From: Ceratotherium simum simum
Taxonomy: Eukaryota > Chordata > Mammalia > Perissodactyla > Rhinocerotidae
Assembly: GCF_000283155.1 (NCBI RefSeq)
Contig: NW_004454207.1
Coordinates: 13,130,862-13,194,861, forward strand
Length of the DNA stretch: 64,000 nt
Reading direction: 5' to 3'
Shown here piece by piece: positions 1 through 11,884 of this stretch. A program made the translations under genes and the position numbers. The notes beneath the pieces were generated by a model. The model made no database searches. It was not told where the DNA came from and saw only the letters and a list, made by a program, of their open reading frames with translations. Position 1 is the stretch's first letter. The number at the start of each line of letters is the position of its first letter.

Positions 1-163
1 TAGGATCCAATTTCAAAACACTGTAAAAAAATTACATTTCTGAGACAATTAGAAATTGAACAATTTCTGGATGCTATAAAAGAATTATTATTAATTTGTT
101 TTAGGTACATTAATGATATTGAGTTTATGTTTTAAAAAACTTTATTTTAGACATATACACTGA

Positions 164-364
164 GGGCTGGCCCCGTGGCTTAGTGGTTAAGCGCGCGCGC
201 TCCGCTGCTGGCGGCCCGGGTTCGGATCCAGGGCGTGCACCGATGCACCGCTTCTCCGGCCATGCTGAGGCCGCGTCCCACATACAGCAACTAGAAGGAT
301 GTGCAGCTATGACATACAACTATCTACTGGGGCTTTGGGGGGAAAATAAATAAATAAAAATTAT
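164..364 (+). mobile_element. ERE-type tRNA-derived SINE with perfect target duplication
   Basis: A SINE headed by gggctggccccgtggcttag, with a pol III A-box (tggcttagtgg) and a B-box-like ggttcggatcc. The body then runs through the catgctgaggccgcgtccc and ctactggggctttgggg modules into a TAAA-rich tail. It is flanked by a perfect 15-bp duplication (agacatatacactga at 149-163 and 365-379), so both ends of the insertion are exact. ERE SINEs are typical of perissodactyls. The perfect duplication suggests a fairly recent insertion. Confidence 0.93.
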
Positions 365-436
365 AGACATATACACTGAATTATTTGCAGATAAAATATA
401 TTGTGTGGGTGTGGTGAGTGGATAGGGCTCTAGATG

Positions 437-1195
437 AGTGGTTCTCAACTGGGTGCAATTTTGCCCCCCAAGGTGTATTTAAAGACGTCTGGAGACATTT
501 TTGGTGTCACATCTTGGGGGGTGGTGCTCCAGGCATTTAATGGGTAGAGGCCATGGATGCTGCTAAACATCCTACAATGCACAGGAACAGCCCTCCACTG
601 TGGGAGAATGGCTCTGCCCTGGCACCCTGCTGACCTTGAATGTGTCCACATAGATCACGCCAGCAAAGACTTGAACTGCAGTTCGTCTGAGCGTTGGCAG
701 AACGCCTTGTGATCTTCCTGGAATGTGAGTGGTGGGAGGCCTTTTAGGAGCTGCTCCAAGGCCATCTCCCACTGGCCTCCCTATCTCTCCTGAGAGGCTG
801 TCATGAGGCAGTTTCTAATCACATCCTTGGTTCTGTTGAGGTATGGGGCTTCCTGCCCTGCCCCCCTCAGTATAGAGCTGCAGAATAGAAAACCAGTTAG
901 TTGTGATCTACAGTGGGCTCCTCAGCAACAAGAATCGAGGTCTTGACCATGTTTCCATGTTGTCCTCTTTGGTGTGTGGGACAAACAGGAAGCTGACACC
1001 ATTGGCTACATTTCTTTCACTTTCTATGTAAGTAATAAACTGTCAGAATCCAAAAGCGACTCAATGTACTTTTACCAGTTGAATCAGTCATATCTTGGCT
1101 TTGGTCTTGCCTTGTCTTGTGTATGTACTGGACATACATAATAAATAATTATCCAGCCCAAAATGTCAATAATGCCAAGGTTGAGAAACTCTAAA
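437..1195 (+). repeat. MER5A hAT fossil split by an inserted block
   Basis: Positions 437-598 match the left part of MER5A (tggttctcaactgggtgc, ctggagacatttttgg, gatgctgctaaacatcc). Positions about 1147-1195 match its right end (ccagcccaaaatgtcaata, gttgagaaac). The roughly 540 bases between are not MER5A. They begin with TG, contain an AATAAA near 1032 and end near CA, so they may be a solo LTR inserted into MER5A. The family is not identified. Confidence 0.75.
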
Positions 1196-1204
1196 TGAAA
1201 CAAT

Positions 1205-1335
1205 ATTGGTCACGAGTTGATCATTGTTGAAGCTGGGTGAGGAGTACATGAATGGCACAAATGGGAAGATACTGTTTTGTCTAATTTTGCATATGTTTGA
1301 AACTTTCCATAATAAAAGTTGTATCTTTTAAAAAG
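1205..1335 (+). repeat. L1-type 3' tail fragment
   Basis: The stretch ttttgcatatgtttgaaac followed by ccataataaaa and an A/T-rich end resembles the 3' terminus of old mammalian L1 elements. It is short and diverged, so the family is not assigned. Confidence 0.4.
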
Positions 1336-1424
1336 ATGAAAATTGGTCACCTTGCTTTATTAGATGTCTAGCACTTTAAGTGCATATACTGAGGCAATAT
1401 ACAGAAATGCACAAACTTTGCCAT

Positions 1425-1600
1425 CACACTTCTAGCTCCACTGCTAAATTACGGACTGTGTGTTCTTGAGCAAATTACTTAACCTCTTTAAGCCTCAGTT
1501 TCCTCACCGATAAAATAAGGCTAATGATGCTCCCGAGGGTTTTGTAGGGATTAAATATAAGTGTTTAGCCACGTGCCTTAAATAAATACCATTATTAGAC
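1425..1600 (+). repeat. MIR SINE fragment
   Basis: The core signature (gtgttcttgagcaaattactt, aacctctttaagcctcagtt, tcctcaccgataaaat) is characteristic of MIR, an ancient tRNA-derived SINE. It is diverged and lacks a target duplication, as expected for its age. Confidence 0.8.
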
Positions 1601-1827
1601 CTTCTTCCTTTGTTCTTTTTGTCCACTACTTTTCCATACAGAGATGCAAAGAGCCCTTCTTGTTATCTGGACAAGTAATTCCGATCCAGTCAATTTCTTT
1701 TCAAATAATTCCCTGGAAAAGGTAGATGGCCCTGGTACAAAATGCTTGGTTCTAAGGGTTTAAAACAGCAAACCCTGGAGGGACCTGGCGGATGGGGAGC
1801 AAGAAGGAATGTATGTGGTTAATTCAG

Positions 1828-2045
1828 GAGTTCTTAATCCAGGGTGATTTTGCCCCACAGGGGCCATTTAACAATGTCTGGAGACATTTTTGGTTGTCAC
1901 AACTTAGAGGAGGTGCTACTGGCATCTACTGGTTAGAGACCAGGGATGCTGCTAAACATCCTACTATATGCACAGGATTGCTCCCCATGCAAAGAATTGT
2001 CTGGCCCAAAATATCAGTAGTACCGAGGTTGAAAACCCATGGGCT
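1828..2045 (+). repeat. MER5A hAT-Charlie MITE
   Basis: A near full-length non-autonomous hAT element: left end near 1828 (gttcttaatccagggtgat), centre tgtctggagacatttttggt and gatgctgctaaacatccta, right end ggcccaaaatatcagtagta followed by gaggttgaaaaccc. The two short open frames across it have no protein meaning. Confidence 0.88.
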
Positions 2046-2049
2046 AATG

Positions 2050-3650
2050 TGACCAAAACTCCTTGATGAAGCTTTTCCTAGATAATTAACTTTGCCTTTC
2101 TTTGTTCTTCTTACCCAACACATACAGGTTATTAAGGGCATGCTCAGGAGAAATCACTCAAAATGTGATTACTCTAGCTCTGTGGTCCTAATTTGTTATT
2201 CATTTCTTTATGAGAAAAAAAATCTGAGTAGTCTTCTGATTTTATTGCCTTTGAGTTTCAAATAGCAAACTCGAAGCAGGCACTGATTACCTTCTTAATT
2301 AATAGACTGTGAAGGCAGGGCATCACTTTATTAACTAGTGGGAAGGATGTACCATCTCCCAACAGCTCAGTAGTCTTTATTCCCAACTGTTATGTCAATG
2401 GAGGAGGATTGGGATGAAGGGGATTCAGACACTTCTCTCCAAACAGATATATTTCTCTTGTTAAAATAGCCATCTCAGTTTAGATGATGCCTGCCGACCT
2501 TGTCATTATTAAATAGAATTGTTTATACTAATATTTTGTTCCCCCATCCCCTTTCTAAAGTCAGGATACTTGAGGTCAAGACCACAGTGCCATAGGCACT
2601 GAAAGAAAGAGTTAGGCAAATGGTGGTAACTGTGTATTCAACCAGCAAACAACAGTAAGGCCATTTCTGTGAGATATGTTGTATGTTTTGGGGGAGCAGT
2701 GGGGTAAAAACGTTTGGGAAGAGGAAAAGTGGGGAAAAAAATCTGTGGTGGTGGAAGGGCTTAAGGATCTATAATGTGGTTCCTATCTCTTTATTTCTCC
2801 CTCACTCCACCCCACCTGTTCTATGAAAACTGTCCCACCCCATGGCCCAGGGAATTGGGTTGGGACACCCGATTAAGAAAGCCAAGCCATGGCCTGTTCC
2901 GTGGGTTCTCAGATCCTCAGATTCCCTCTTTCGGGAATTAGAACTAAGAAATGGAGACTGAGTGGGTCAGGAGCTGAGCTGCTGGCAAAGCATTAGAGTA
3001 AATATATCCACAAATAATCCCTCTGAGGGCTTCTCATGCTCTGGTTCCTGTCCTTGCTGAGGTCTGCTTTTCAGTTTTCCGTGGATTCTATTAGACAGTC
3101 CTTCGCATTCCGCCTTACTGAAAAAGCCAGCTTAGTGGGTACTGTTCCTTGCAACCCAATAATCTATGTCTGAGACAGATGTGTACATATCCCCACCAAG
3201 AGACAAGGTTAACAGAGAAATGAAGCTGAGAGCTGTCTAACAGAGAAAGGCCACTTAACACTCATTTGCACTTCATGCCTAGGAGGGTCAAGGGATGACA
3301 CTGCGCCCCAGAGACCAGCTCACAGTAAATTCCCCTTCTCAGAAATCCTATAGTTCTAGATATACCACACTTTTGATACTTTCATATACAGTCTTACAAC
3401 TCCTTTGTGTTGTTATATTGAATTATTATTTATCTCATAACATTACCTAATTCTCATTTGTAACCTTGATACTTATCTCTCACATTGTTAATTAACTCGC
3501 CAACCAGACTTGAGAAGATCAGTTCACACCCTCAGGTCCATCCACTTTCTTACATCATCCTCAACCCACTCAGACGAGCTTCTGCCTCCACCACTCCACT
3601 AAAACTGAGTTATGTTTCCATGTAAGTGTTTCTTAGCTGCACAGGAAGAT
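2050..3650. other. Intergenic, no gene seen
   Basis: Ordinary A/T-rich intergenic sequence. No open frame with coding character, splice-site pair or RNA gene could be supported, and I recognised no clear transposon. Confidence 0.6.
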
Positions 3651-3655
3651 CTTTT

Positions 3656-3882
3656 AGAGCAGTGGTTCTTGAGTAGGGGAGATTTTGTGCCCCCCAAGGG
3701 TGATTCTGCAGTGTCTGGACACAGTTTTGATTGTCACAACTTGGGAGGTGCTACTGGCATCTGGTGGGCAGAGACCAAGGATGCTGCTAAATATCCTGCA
3801 GTGCACAGGAAAGACCCTACAACAAAGAATTATCTGGCCCAAAATGTCAATAATGCCAAGGTTGAAAACCCTTGCTTTAGGG
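3656..3882 (+). repeat. MER5A hAT-Charlie MITE
   Basis: Begins gcagtggttcttgagtag and ends gccaaggttgaaaaccctt, with the middle blocks gtgctactggcatctggtgg and gatgctgctaaatatcctg. It is nearly full length and lies directly upstream of an L1 3' fragment. Confidence 0.88.
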
Positions 3883-3904
3883 CAAAGATGGGCCTTTGAG
3901 ACAA

Positions 3905-4737
3905 CACAATTCAAAATGGGCAAAGTATCTGAATAGACATTTCCCCAAAGAAGATATACAAATGGCCAATAAACACACGAAAAATGCTCAACATCATTAG
4001 CCATTAGGGAAACGCAAATCAAAACCACAATGAGATACCACTTCACACCCACTAGGATGGCTACAGTAAAAAAAATGGAAAATAACAAGTGTTGGAGAGG
4101 ATATGGAGAAATTGGAGCCCTCACACATTGCTAGTGGGAATGTAAAATGGTGCAGCCTCCTTGGAAAACAGTTTGGCAATTCCTCAAAAAGTTAAAAATA
4201 GAGTTGCCATTTGACCTAACAATTCTACTGCTAATTGAAAACGTATGTCCCAAAAAACCTTGTACAAGAATATCATAGCAGCATTATTCACAATAACCAA
4301 GAAGTGGAAACAACCCAAATGTCTATTCACTGATGAATGGAGAAAGAAATTGTGGTATACCCATACAATGGAATATTATTTGGCCATAAAAAGGAATGAA
4401 GTACTGATACATGCTACAACATGAATGAACCTTGAAAATATATGCTGAGTGAAAGAAGCCAGACACAAAAGACCACATATTGTATGATTCCATTTATATG
4501 AAATGTCCAGAATAGGCAAATACATATAACAGAAAGTAGATTAGTGGTTGCCTGGTGCTGGGGGTGTTGGGGGGAATGAGGAGTGACTGCTAATGAGCAT
4601 GGAGTTTCATTTGGGGGGATGATGAAAGTGTTCTGAAATTAAATTGTGTTGATGGTTGCATAACCCGGTGAATATACTAAAAAACATTGAATTATACACT
4701 TTAAAATGTGAATTATAACTTTAAAAAAATGTCTCTT
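3905..4737 (+). mobile_element. Old L1 LINE, 3' end (5'-truncated)
   Basis: The sequence is the decayed end of L1 ORF2 plus the 3' UTR: aatggccaataaacacacg, ctcaacatcattagccatta, gcagcattattcacaataac, gaatattatttggccataaa and a terminal ttatacactttaaaatgtg. Its translated frames carry many stops, so it is inactive. Confidence 0.88.
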
Positions 4738-5243
4738 TGAATCTCCTGAGTGCCTACCACAAAGTAGGTGCTCATTAAATAATGCCGTACACCTGAGGCA
4801 TGGAAGACAAACACAAAAATATTACCTTCCTACTCTGATTACTATTGTTTTAACACTTTATGTCCAAAGAGGAACAGTAGTGATTCCTTTAAACAACCTC
4901 CAAGTTAACCAACCTGTAGAATTAACCAATGCTCTTCATTTCCCCTAAGAGTCTTAAGGGCACTCTGAATGCTTCTGGCTAGTAGGTAAGCTACTCTTGA
5001 GAAATGCCTGCGTACTTTTGCTCCCACCAGTTGAGCTGTACATTCTCTGTTACCTGAACTTCTCCCCAAACCTGTTTATGCCCATTGTACTTGTGATTAT
5101 AATGATATAATTTAATTAAATGTTGTGTAAACTGATAAAATGATGCAAAAAAGAGTTGTCTTTAAGAAGCTAAATAATTGTTTTGGAAAGACAAGATACA
5201 GTTATGTAACTTTTAAAAATTGCTGTTAAATTGGGTGAGGTCA
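4738..5243. other. Intergenic, no gene seen
   Basis: A/T-rich sequence between an L1 fragment and an ERE SINE. Nothing further is recognised. Confidence 0.55.
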
Positions 5244-5453
5244 GGGCCGGCCCCGTGGCTTAGCGGTTAAGTGTGCGCGCTCCGCTGCTGGCGGCCCTGG
5301 TTTGGATCCCGGGCGCGCACCGACGCACCGCTTGTCCGGCCATGCTGAGGCTGCGTCCCACATACAGCAATTAGAAGGATGTGTGTATGACATACAACTA
5401 TCTACTGGGGTTTTGGGGGAAAAATAGATAAATAAATAAAATTTAAAAAAATA
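5244..5453 (+). mobile_element. ERE-type SINE
   Basis: Starts gggccggccccgtggcttag with a clear A-box, shows the accgacgcaccgcttgtccg block and ends in an AATAAATAAA tail. The flanks ttgggtgaggtca (5231-5243) and ttaggtgaggtca (5454-5466) form a 13-bp duplication with one mismatch. Confidence 0.92.
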
Positions 5454-6733
5454 TTAGGTGAGGTCAAGACAACTGTAATAGATAGGGGAAAAAATCCTCA
5501 AAAATATAAGATTCTAGACTCAGAGTGTTTTGAAAGTATCTTGAGTTTTCACTTCATTTAGAATAAACCAAAAATGGAGATCATTGACATTGCATATTTG
5601 TATGCCTAATGAAAAAAGGACAACACAGAGCTCTAATCACTGGCCCAATTAAAGGATTGCCAAATTAATATCTTTATCTTAAATTTAAATAAAATGTTTA
5701 ATGTATGTATGTATCATTTTTTAAAACAAGTCTCCATTATAGTCATTTTATTTTTCAATTAACTGACCTACCGGTCCCCATTGTGTAGGGTAAGAAGACT
5801 TCTATTGTGTGCTTCCTGGTGATTATAACTCTCTCCTACCTTGTAAATGGAGAAAATCCTACAAAGCTCTTTTATTAATTCTCCATTTTTATCTTGAATT
5901 CCTTGTGTGATATTTAAGAAAGTCCTTCAATTGCCATCCTAAGGAAAGGTGAAATAGCTGCATAAAAAAGAATTTATGGGACAGATTTGTGTACGAGTCT
6001 TACCCATCTCTCTTGGAGGCTGATCCAGCTCTGCCCATCTCTGGGGAAGCTGAGGGAGAGCTGTAGAGGGGGGTTTGCCATCTCTGGTATCTCTAAGCGG
6101 GTTCCACCTGGCCTTCAGATATCACAAACCTATAGTAACCCTAGGAGTTTGGCAGAAATTGGGGTGGAGAGCCTTGTGAACAGTGATAACATCTTTGTTG
6201 CTGATGTTAATGATAATGTCAATCAATTTAGAGGCTGGATGGAGTCAAGTTGAAGTTGTTCCACCCAAGACTGATCCATGCCTCAAAGGCTGGGTTGAAA
6301 CTCATTCATTCTCCTGGACCACTTAGAGATGACCTTAGATGGACAAACTCAGCACTCTCTCTGGGCAAGAAGGATATAGAATAAACAGTGATTTAAATTC
6401 CTTTCACTCATTCAACAAACATTTACTAAGTATCTACAGTACGTCAGGAGACATGCCTCAAGATGAATGTGATAGTTTTCACTCTCAAAGAATATATATG
6501 TAGGGCAAACTCTTAAAGACTGATTTTTTTTTTTTAGTAAATATGATGGTATTTTACTGTTAAAAATTCTAATCTAATCATACTGGTCTTTGCTTTAAAA
6601 AGAATTATCATTTAAGTTCTTCTGCACTTTTATTTATGACTTAGAACTGAGGAAGACAGATTTGAAACAGATTTTATTTTTCTTTTTGTCCTGGGCCGTA
6701 CTTTCCAATTTTTTAATTCCTTTTCTCCTTCCG

Positions 6734-6797
6734 TGTGTGTGTGTATGTGTGTGTGTGTGTGTGTGTATGTGTGTGTGAGAGAGAGAGAGAGAAAGAG
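6734..6797. repeat. (TG)n-(GA)n microsatellite
   Basis: An interrupted TG run (with two TATG breaks) passes directly into a GA run. This is a compound dinucleotide repeat likely to vary in length between individuals. Confidence 0.9.
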
Positions 6798-7571
6798 AAT
6801 TTGTAGTTCATTGAAAGAAAAAGAGAACTTTAAGATGCTCTAATACCTGGGGTGACACTGAAATAAAGAGTATGTTTTCACATTATGAAGTCTCACTGTG
6901 AGAATGGGGCAAGATTAATTTATGCCAGTTCTTGTATATTCTTTACTCCATGGTATTTAAGAGCTGGCTCCAAGTCCCTGAGAAGAAAGGACAAAAATAA
7001 GAGAAACCAATAAGATTCCTTTTCTCTCCATAGTTCCCAGCACTAGGAAGACCAGGGGAACCCCAGGTTTCACCAGACACTCCCAAGTCTTGCCTCTCAC
7101 TCCACATCTTTTTGCATGCTAATTGAGCCATTTCAGTGAGCCTGGGAGAGTTCTATGATGCGTGATAGTCAAGGCTTACCTTAGAGGACCACAGTGGGTG
7201 GGGATCTATAGTTTAGGGAGAAAGATTAGTGTCCTCTAGAAACCCAGGTTCAGTTGTACCAGGGATGGAGCACGTGCTCCACCTGTCAATTTTCCAATAG
7301 AGAATTATCTAAGCAGAGCAGCCTATGGCAGTGATTATACATCTGCTAATTGGGTTAAGAGACAGTGACCCTTGGATCAGTCTACCATATAGTTTCCAAA
7401 GGAGACAAAGACTGTCAAGTTAGCTGAAGGCTGTGCAAATACATGCCTGATCCTGTAATATTAGGATTCATGTGCAGGAATTACAGAGGGATGAGAGGAA
7501 GAAGGCCTAATTGTGTTTTGGAACAAAAAGTAAAAATATAATATCTACTTTCCTTTTAAGTGGTTTTTATA

Positions 7572-7619
7572 AATGCTCAGATATCTAAATGCTCAGATAT
7601 CTAAACGCTCAGATATCTA
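7572..7619. repeat. Three-copy 16-bp tandem repeat
   Basis: The unit aatgctcagatatcta occurs three times head to tail at 7572, 7588 and 7604. The third copy has a single T-to-C change (aacgctcagatatcta). Confidence 0.9.
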
Positions 7620-8937
7620 AACTTTATAAATTTAGAGGGTTCTAAATTGTTTAATTCCATCCAAATGAAGACTAAATATTCAACATACATTTATATTGTT
7701 TCTATTAATTTTTCTTTCTTTGCTTATGGCCTACACACTAGAAATTTTCCTTAAGGAAGACAAGGAAGTGACAAATCATATTCTTTGAAGCTTATTGCTA
7801 AATTGAGGAATTGAGTTTTATTTTTGCTAAAAGGCATTAATGTTTGGTATGACCAGTCCAAGCAAGCTATAAGAAACCACCTCAGCCAACGGATTTAGAA
7901 ATGCAATTGCTATTCTTTTCTAAATAATTCCAAATTCTCTTCTTCTGTCTATTACCTAGAACCAGCACAGTACCTGGCAAATGTGCTCAACATAGTATTT
8001 AAGGACTGATGGACCTAACCAATGACTGGTGCCATGGGAAGGCAGCTCTCCCTTCTGAAGGAGTTGGTTGATCTAGTTCGCAAATCCTCAGGCTGGATTG
8101 CATTCCCCACCCCTACCCCCATCCCCTCACCTGAATGCCCAGAAATCATCTCTTTCTCACAAACAGGAAGCCTTTATCTCACCATGAAGACTTTGCAGCA
8201 AAGACTAGTAAAGGGAAAAGAAGAAATGGGAGACAGTATCCCATTTGAGCCACGTATTCTCTGTAGAAAATCGGAGTCCTCTCCAATGAGTGGTATCTTG
8301 AAAGAACTGTCTCTGTTAGTCAATCAACAGATATTTATCGAACCCCTACATCGTGCCAGGATCTACACAGTGCCCATAGGAGTACTCCTTCCAGGGAATC
8401 TCCGGATATAGTGGGAGAAGCGAGGGCTTTGGAATTCCATCTTGAGCTAGTAAAAGTTTCAGTGTGAAAGTATTTTATGGTATCAATTTACTTTATGATC
8501 CAAAGGAAGAGAAGAAGGTAAATCAGCAGTATAAAATGACTTTCCATAGAATTTAGACATAGCAGAAGGGTTGCTAGAAAGAACTAGGCTAACCACATTA
8601 TTTCCTACCAGGGCACCATAGGGGATCCCTGTTTTAATGAATAAATAAAAATGATGTGTAATTATCATATCAATTGCTTGCATCTAAGTGAGTGCTTCTG
8701 GAGTTCTTTGATGGTGCTTAAAAATCTTTGGTCTCTGAAGTGCATTTAACGTCTCCTTGACTCTTATCTATATTATTAATTTGTGGATCAAAGTTAACTT
8801 GGTGCTATGCAAATGAGGAGACTTCAAATGAATGAGATTTTACTGTAAAATTTTAAATTCATATTACTTGTAACAGAACTGCAATATATTTTGGAGACAT
8901 GTGTTAACATATGTAAAAGAGATATTACATCTTAAAG

Positions 8938-9145
8938 CAGTGCTATCCAATAGAACTTTCTGGAATGATGGAATATTCTATATCTGCACTGTCCAAACAA
9001 GGCAGCCACTGGCCACATGTGGCTATTGAACACTTAAAATGTGGCTAATGCAACTGAGGAACTAAATTTTAAATTTTATTTAATTAAAATTAAAATGTAA
9101 ACACCATATATGGTTAGTGACTACCTTATTTGACAGTGTAGGTGT
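8938..9145 (+). repeat. hAT-type MITE fossil (family uncertain)
   Basis: Opens with gcagtgctatccaatagaac, contains ggccacatgtggctattgaa and ends near tttgacagtgta, giving imperfect inverted ends. It resembles a common non-autonomous mammalian hAT element. A related copy lies near 49.7-49.9 kb. Confidence 0.6.
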
Positions 9146-9169
9146 AAAGAAAAAGTGAAATTAAATTCC

Positions 9170-9315
9170 AAGAACCTGAATTCCAGCCCTACCCTTACTA
9201 CATTGGACAATTTACTTAACCTCTGTGAGCTTCAATTTTCTCACTTGAAGATGAGAATATAAGTAATACCTACCTCACAAAATTTGAGGTAAGAAGAATT
9301 GAGATAATATTTAGG
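9170..9315 (+). repeat. MIR SINE fragment
   Basis: MIR core: acaatttacttaacctctgt, gagcttcaattttctcactt, acctacctcacaaaatttga. It is diverged, with no target duplication. Confidence 0.8.
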
Positions 9316-10080
9316 CATTCTTCTATTTCCAAATAAGTGCCAATCAAGTACCAAAGTTAGATATATGGAAAAGGAATAACCAACTCTCTCGTTTCAAGGG
9401 AGTTTCCGTTCCTAGAGGGCTCAAAAATATTATTAAATTCATAATTATCCTCACTGTTCAGATACAATATTTAATGACAATGCTTGTAACTATCTACTGG
9501 TAAGCAGCACCATTAGCAATAGGCAGAAATGGTCATGTGTCAGCTTGGGAGTATCAATGTATGGTGCACAAAAAGGCTGGCAGGCAGAAAGTTAAATTTA
9601 CAGAAATTGAGGTCAGCTTGTGTATGAAAAGTACACTGAGAACTGAAAAGCATGATTAAAATGTTAATGCAATCACTGCTTTAATATTGTTACAATTAAT
9701 AATGTAATTCATCTGGATTGCCCAAGAAGGTTAAATAAACCCATTCCATTTCACTGGCAGAAACTGAGGTATAAATTAGCAGAATAGGTTAGTGGCTTAG
9801 GAGTTTGAGCCCTTTCATTGAATGTGATAACCTGAAATAAGGGATGTAAAGTATTTAGCACAGGGCATGCCACCTACTAAGGACTAAAAAGGTCAGCCAT
9901 TATTAAGACAATAAGTGACACTATTGGGAGCTCCATGAGATTGAGGCCTTTGGCTATTTTTCAGTTAACAAAAGGTATGGGAGTACAGAGTGATATTTGC
10001 ACAGATTTAATTCTACACGACTGAAACATAGAAAGATCATCTCAATTTTCCATATCTGCATCAGTCAAGAACCGATCTAG

Positions 10081-10274
10081 GGGCCGGCCCCATGGCACAG
10101 AGGTTAAGTTTGCACACTCTGCTTCAGCAGCCCGGGGTTCGCAGGTTCAGATCCCGGGCAAGGATTGACACACCGCTTATCAAGCCATGCTGTGGCAGGC
10201 ATCCCACATAAAATAGAGGAAGATTTGCAACAGATGTTAACTCAAGGCCAGTCTTCCTCACCAAAAAAAAAAAA
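10081..10274 (+). mobile_element. ERE-type SINE (short-body form)
   Basis: Starts ggggccggccccatggcaca, has the B-box-like ggttcagatcc and the second-type body (aagccatgctgtggcaggca, aaaatagaggaagatttgca, ggccagtcttcctca), and ends in an A tail. The duplication aagaac(c/t)gatctag lies at 10067-10080 and 10275-10288. Confidence 0.92.
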
Positions 10275-10288
10275 AAGAACTGATCTAG

Positions 10289-11330
10289 TTGTTTTGATAC
10301 TACTTCAAATCTATTCTTGGAATGAGGCATGAATGACTAAAATGCCTCTTGATTCCCCCATTAACTCAATAAAATGAGCTGGTAAAACTCATGAGTCTTC
10401 AACGTACAAATATCTCCAAATCTGAGATAACATGGAGGTAAACAGAGAAGGGACCAATTGGGGGAAATAATCTACCAGTCAAAGTAGACCAAGTGCCCGG
10501 TGGACATGGACCCAGACTACTTTCTGAGGCATATGGTGCTTTACCCAGCCACCCACAGCTACCCTAAGAGGCATGAGAAGGTTTTGAAAGAGTGCTGGGA
10601 CAGAAAAGAGCAGAGCAGGTGTCCCCAGGCCTGAGAAACCACTCTCAGGGGAGTGGTGTGAAACCAGCTTTACTGTGAAGTAGAGAAATTACATCATTGC
10701 TAGGAAGCTTCCCCTGGTCCTAATCTCTTCTTCACATCACCTGGAATCCTTCTTACTATTTTGTCTCACTGCCTAAAGTTTTTCCGTCTAGAACTCATTT
10801 GGTTTAACAAGGCTCCACTAAAATGCACATTCCCCAGGCACCTCCCCCCAAAATAAAAGACCAAACAATGCAGTCTTGCTTATATGATAGTTGCATTGCA
10901 AAGAATTCAGAAATGGGTGTTCTAGTCAGGATTTTGTGACTTTTCTACTAGGAGAATTTCTCATTTTACAGGATAATGAACATTTTGTTAAAACATTTCT
11001 CCACTGCTCTCAGGCTCCCACGACATCATTCTTTGCCGTGAACTACCTACATTTCCTCATAACAATTTGACTTTTGTTTTAGAAAGAGAATTTGTTCCTG
11101 TCATCAAACTCTATCCAGGGAGCTGGCATCCTCACTAAGGAGATAAAGAAATATTGGCCACAATTTTTCTTTTTTATCACCTTAAGAAGGAGAGGATGAT
11201 ATTTCCATTTTGAGTGTGACTCTATTAATTAGCCCAGCTCCATTACACTCGCAGATACATACGACTTTACTTTTTGAACCTACTTTGATATTCAAAGAGG
11301 CAAAAACCAATAAGAAAGCATGTACATTAC
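10289..11330. other. Intergenic, apparently unique sequence
   Basis: I see no gene and no obvious transposon here. The lack of recognisable repeats from about 10.3 to 11.85 kb stands out against the rest of the upstream region and surrounds the candidate - strand exon at 11331-11402. Confidence 0.5.
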
Positions 11331-11402
11331 CTTGCGCCAGAATTTGGGAGTGTAATTCTCCCTGGGGTCCTCTTCCATGGTGCATTGCTGGCAGCCCACC
11401 AT
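11331..11402 (-). CDS. Candidate alternative first coding exon of PCYT1B
   Basis: On the - strand an ATG at 11402-11400 opens 24 codons (beginning M-V-G-C-Q-Q-C-T-M-E-E-D and ending K-F-W-R-K) that run in phase 0 into AAG|GTAATG, a good splice donor at 11330. Both ATGs in it are in strong context (G at -3 with G at +4; the second is ACCATGG). In human, PCYT1B (a CTP:phosphocholine cytidylyltransferase of phosphatidylcholine synthesis) lies just upstream of POLA1 in divergent orientation, with an upstream first exon roughly 20 kb from POLA1. This exon sits about 21 kb from the POLA1 start in repeat-free sequence. The gene assignment is inference from position, since the downstream PCYT1B exons are outside the window. 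It could also be a chance open frame. Confidence 0.4.
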
Positions 11403-11884
11403 ATCTGCTCCTGATCTGTTTTCCCTCTTTTCTAGAGTCCTCTCTTCCCTTTGGAGTTCTTTTGAGTCACAGGGTGAAATTTTTCTTTCTCCAGACTTAC
11501 TGGGCTGCTTGACCAAGGGTTAAGCTTAAAGATAGGCTCAGAGGAGCTAGTTGTGTCCCAGTGATTGAATAAGCGGAGATCCACGTTGCTGGGCGCTCTT
11601 GCTTTGTTTACCACAAGCCTCCTCTTGTCCCCTCTGGGCTGCTGTTCACTGACAATTGCTCTGCTCTGGACTGGTGCTATGATGGCCTGTTGCGCAGGGA
11701 CAGGCAGGTTGTGGTGAAGGCCGCACTCGTGAAAAAGGCCATTGTTTAATCTACCCTGTCCCTTGCTGGAGCTATGGCAACAAATTCTGTTGGTGAATTA
11801 ACTATGTCATTGTGTGCCGGCTCAAGTGATTATGCTCCTGGAATGACAAACATTTTCTCTCTTTTTTTCAAGATAAAAAGGCAG

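Larger units (their letters stand above)
5467..8937. other. Intergenic with simple repeats, no gene seen
   Basis: No gene is supported. The stretch holds antisense L2-end fragments (catt-caacaaacattta near 6405-6450; caacagatatttatcg near 8320-8390), a TG/GA microsatellite and a short 16-bp tandem repeat. The 129-codon open frame at 8022-8411 has no recognisable domain, overlaps the second L2-like fragment and is best read as chance. Confidence 0.5.

Noticed and set aside
164..364. Functional tRNA gene (A-box and B-box present)
   Set aside because: The boxes belong to the tRNA-derived head of ERE SINEs. The cloverleaf is not intact and the same unit recurs 14 times with SINE bodies and tails.
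3654..4124. 156-codon minus-strand frame
   Set aside because: It runs antisense through a MER5A element and an L1 3' end, so both halves are transposon shadows.
8022..8411. 129-codon plus-strand frame
   Set aside because: No recognisable domain, no splice or promoter context, and its end lies in an L2-like fragment.
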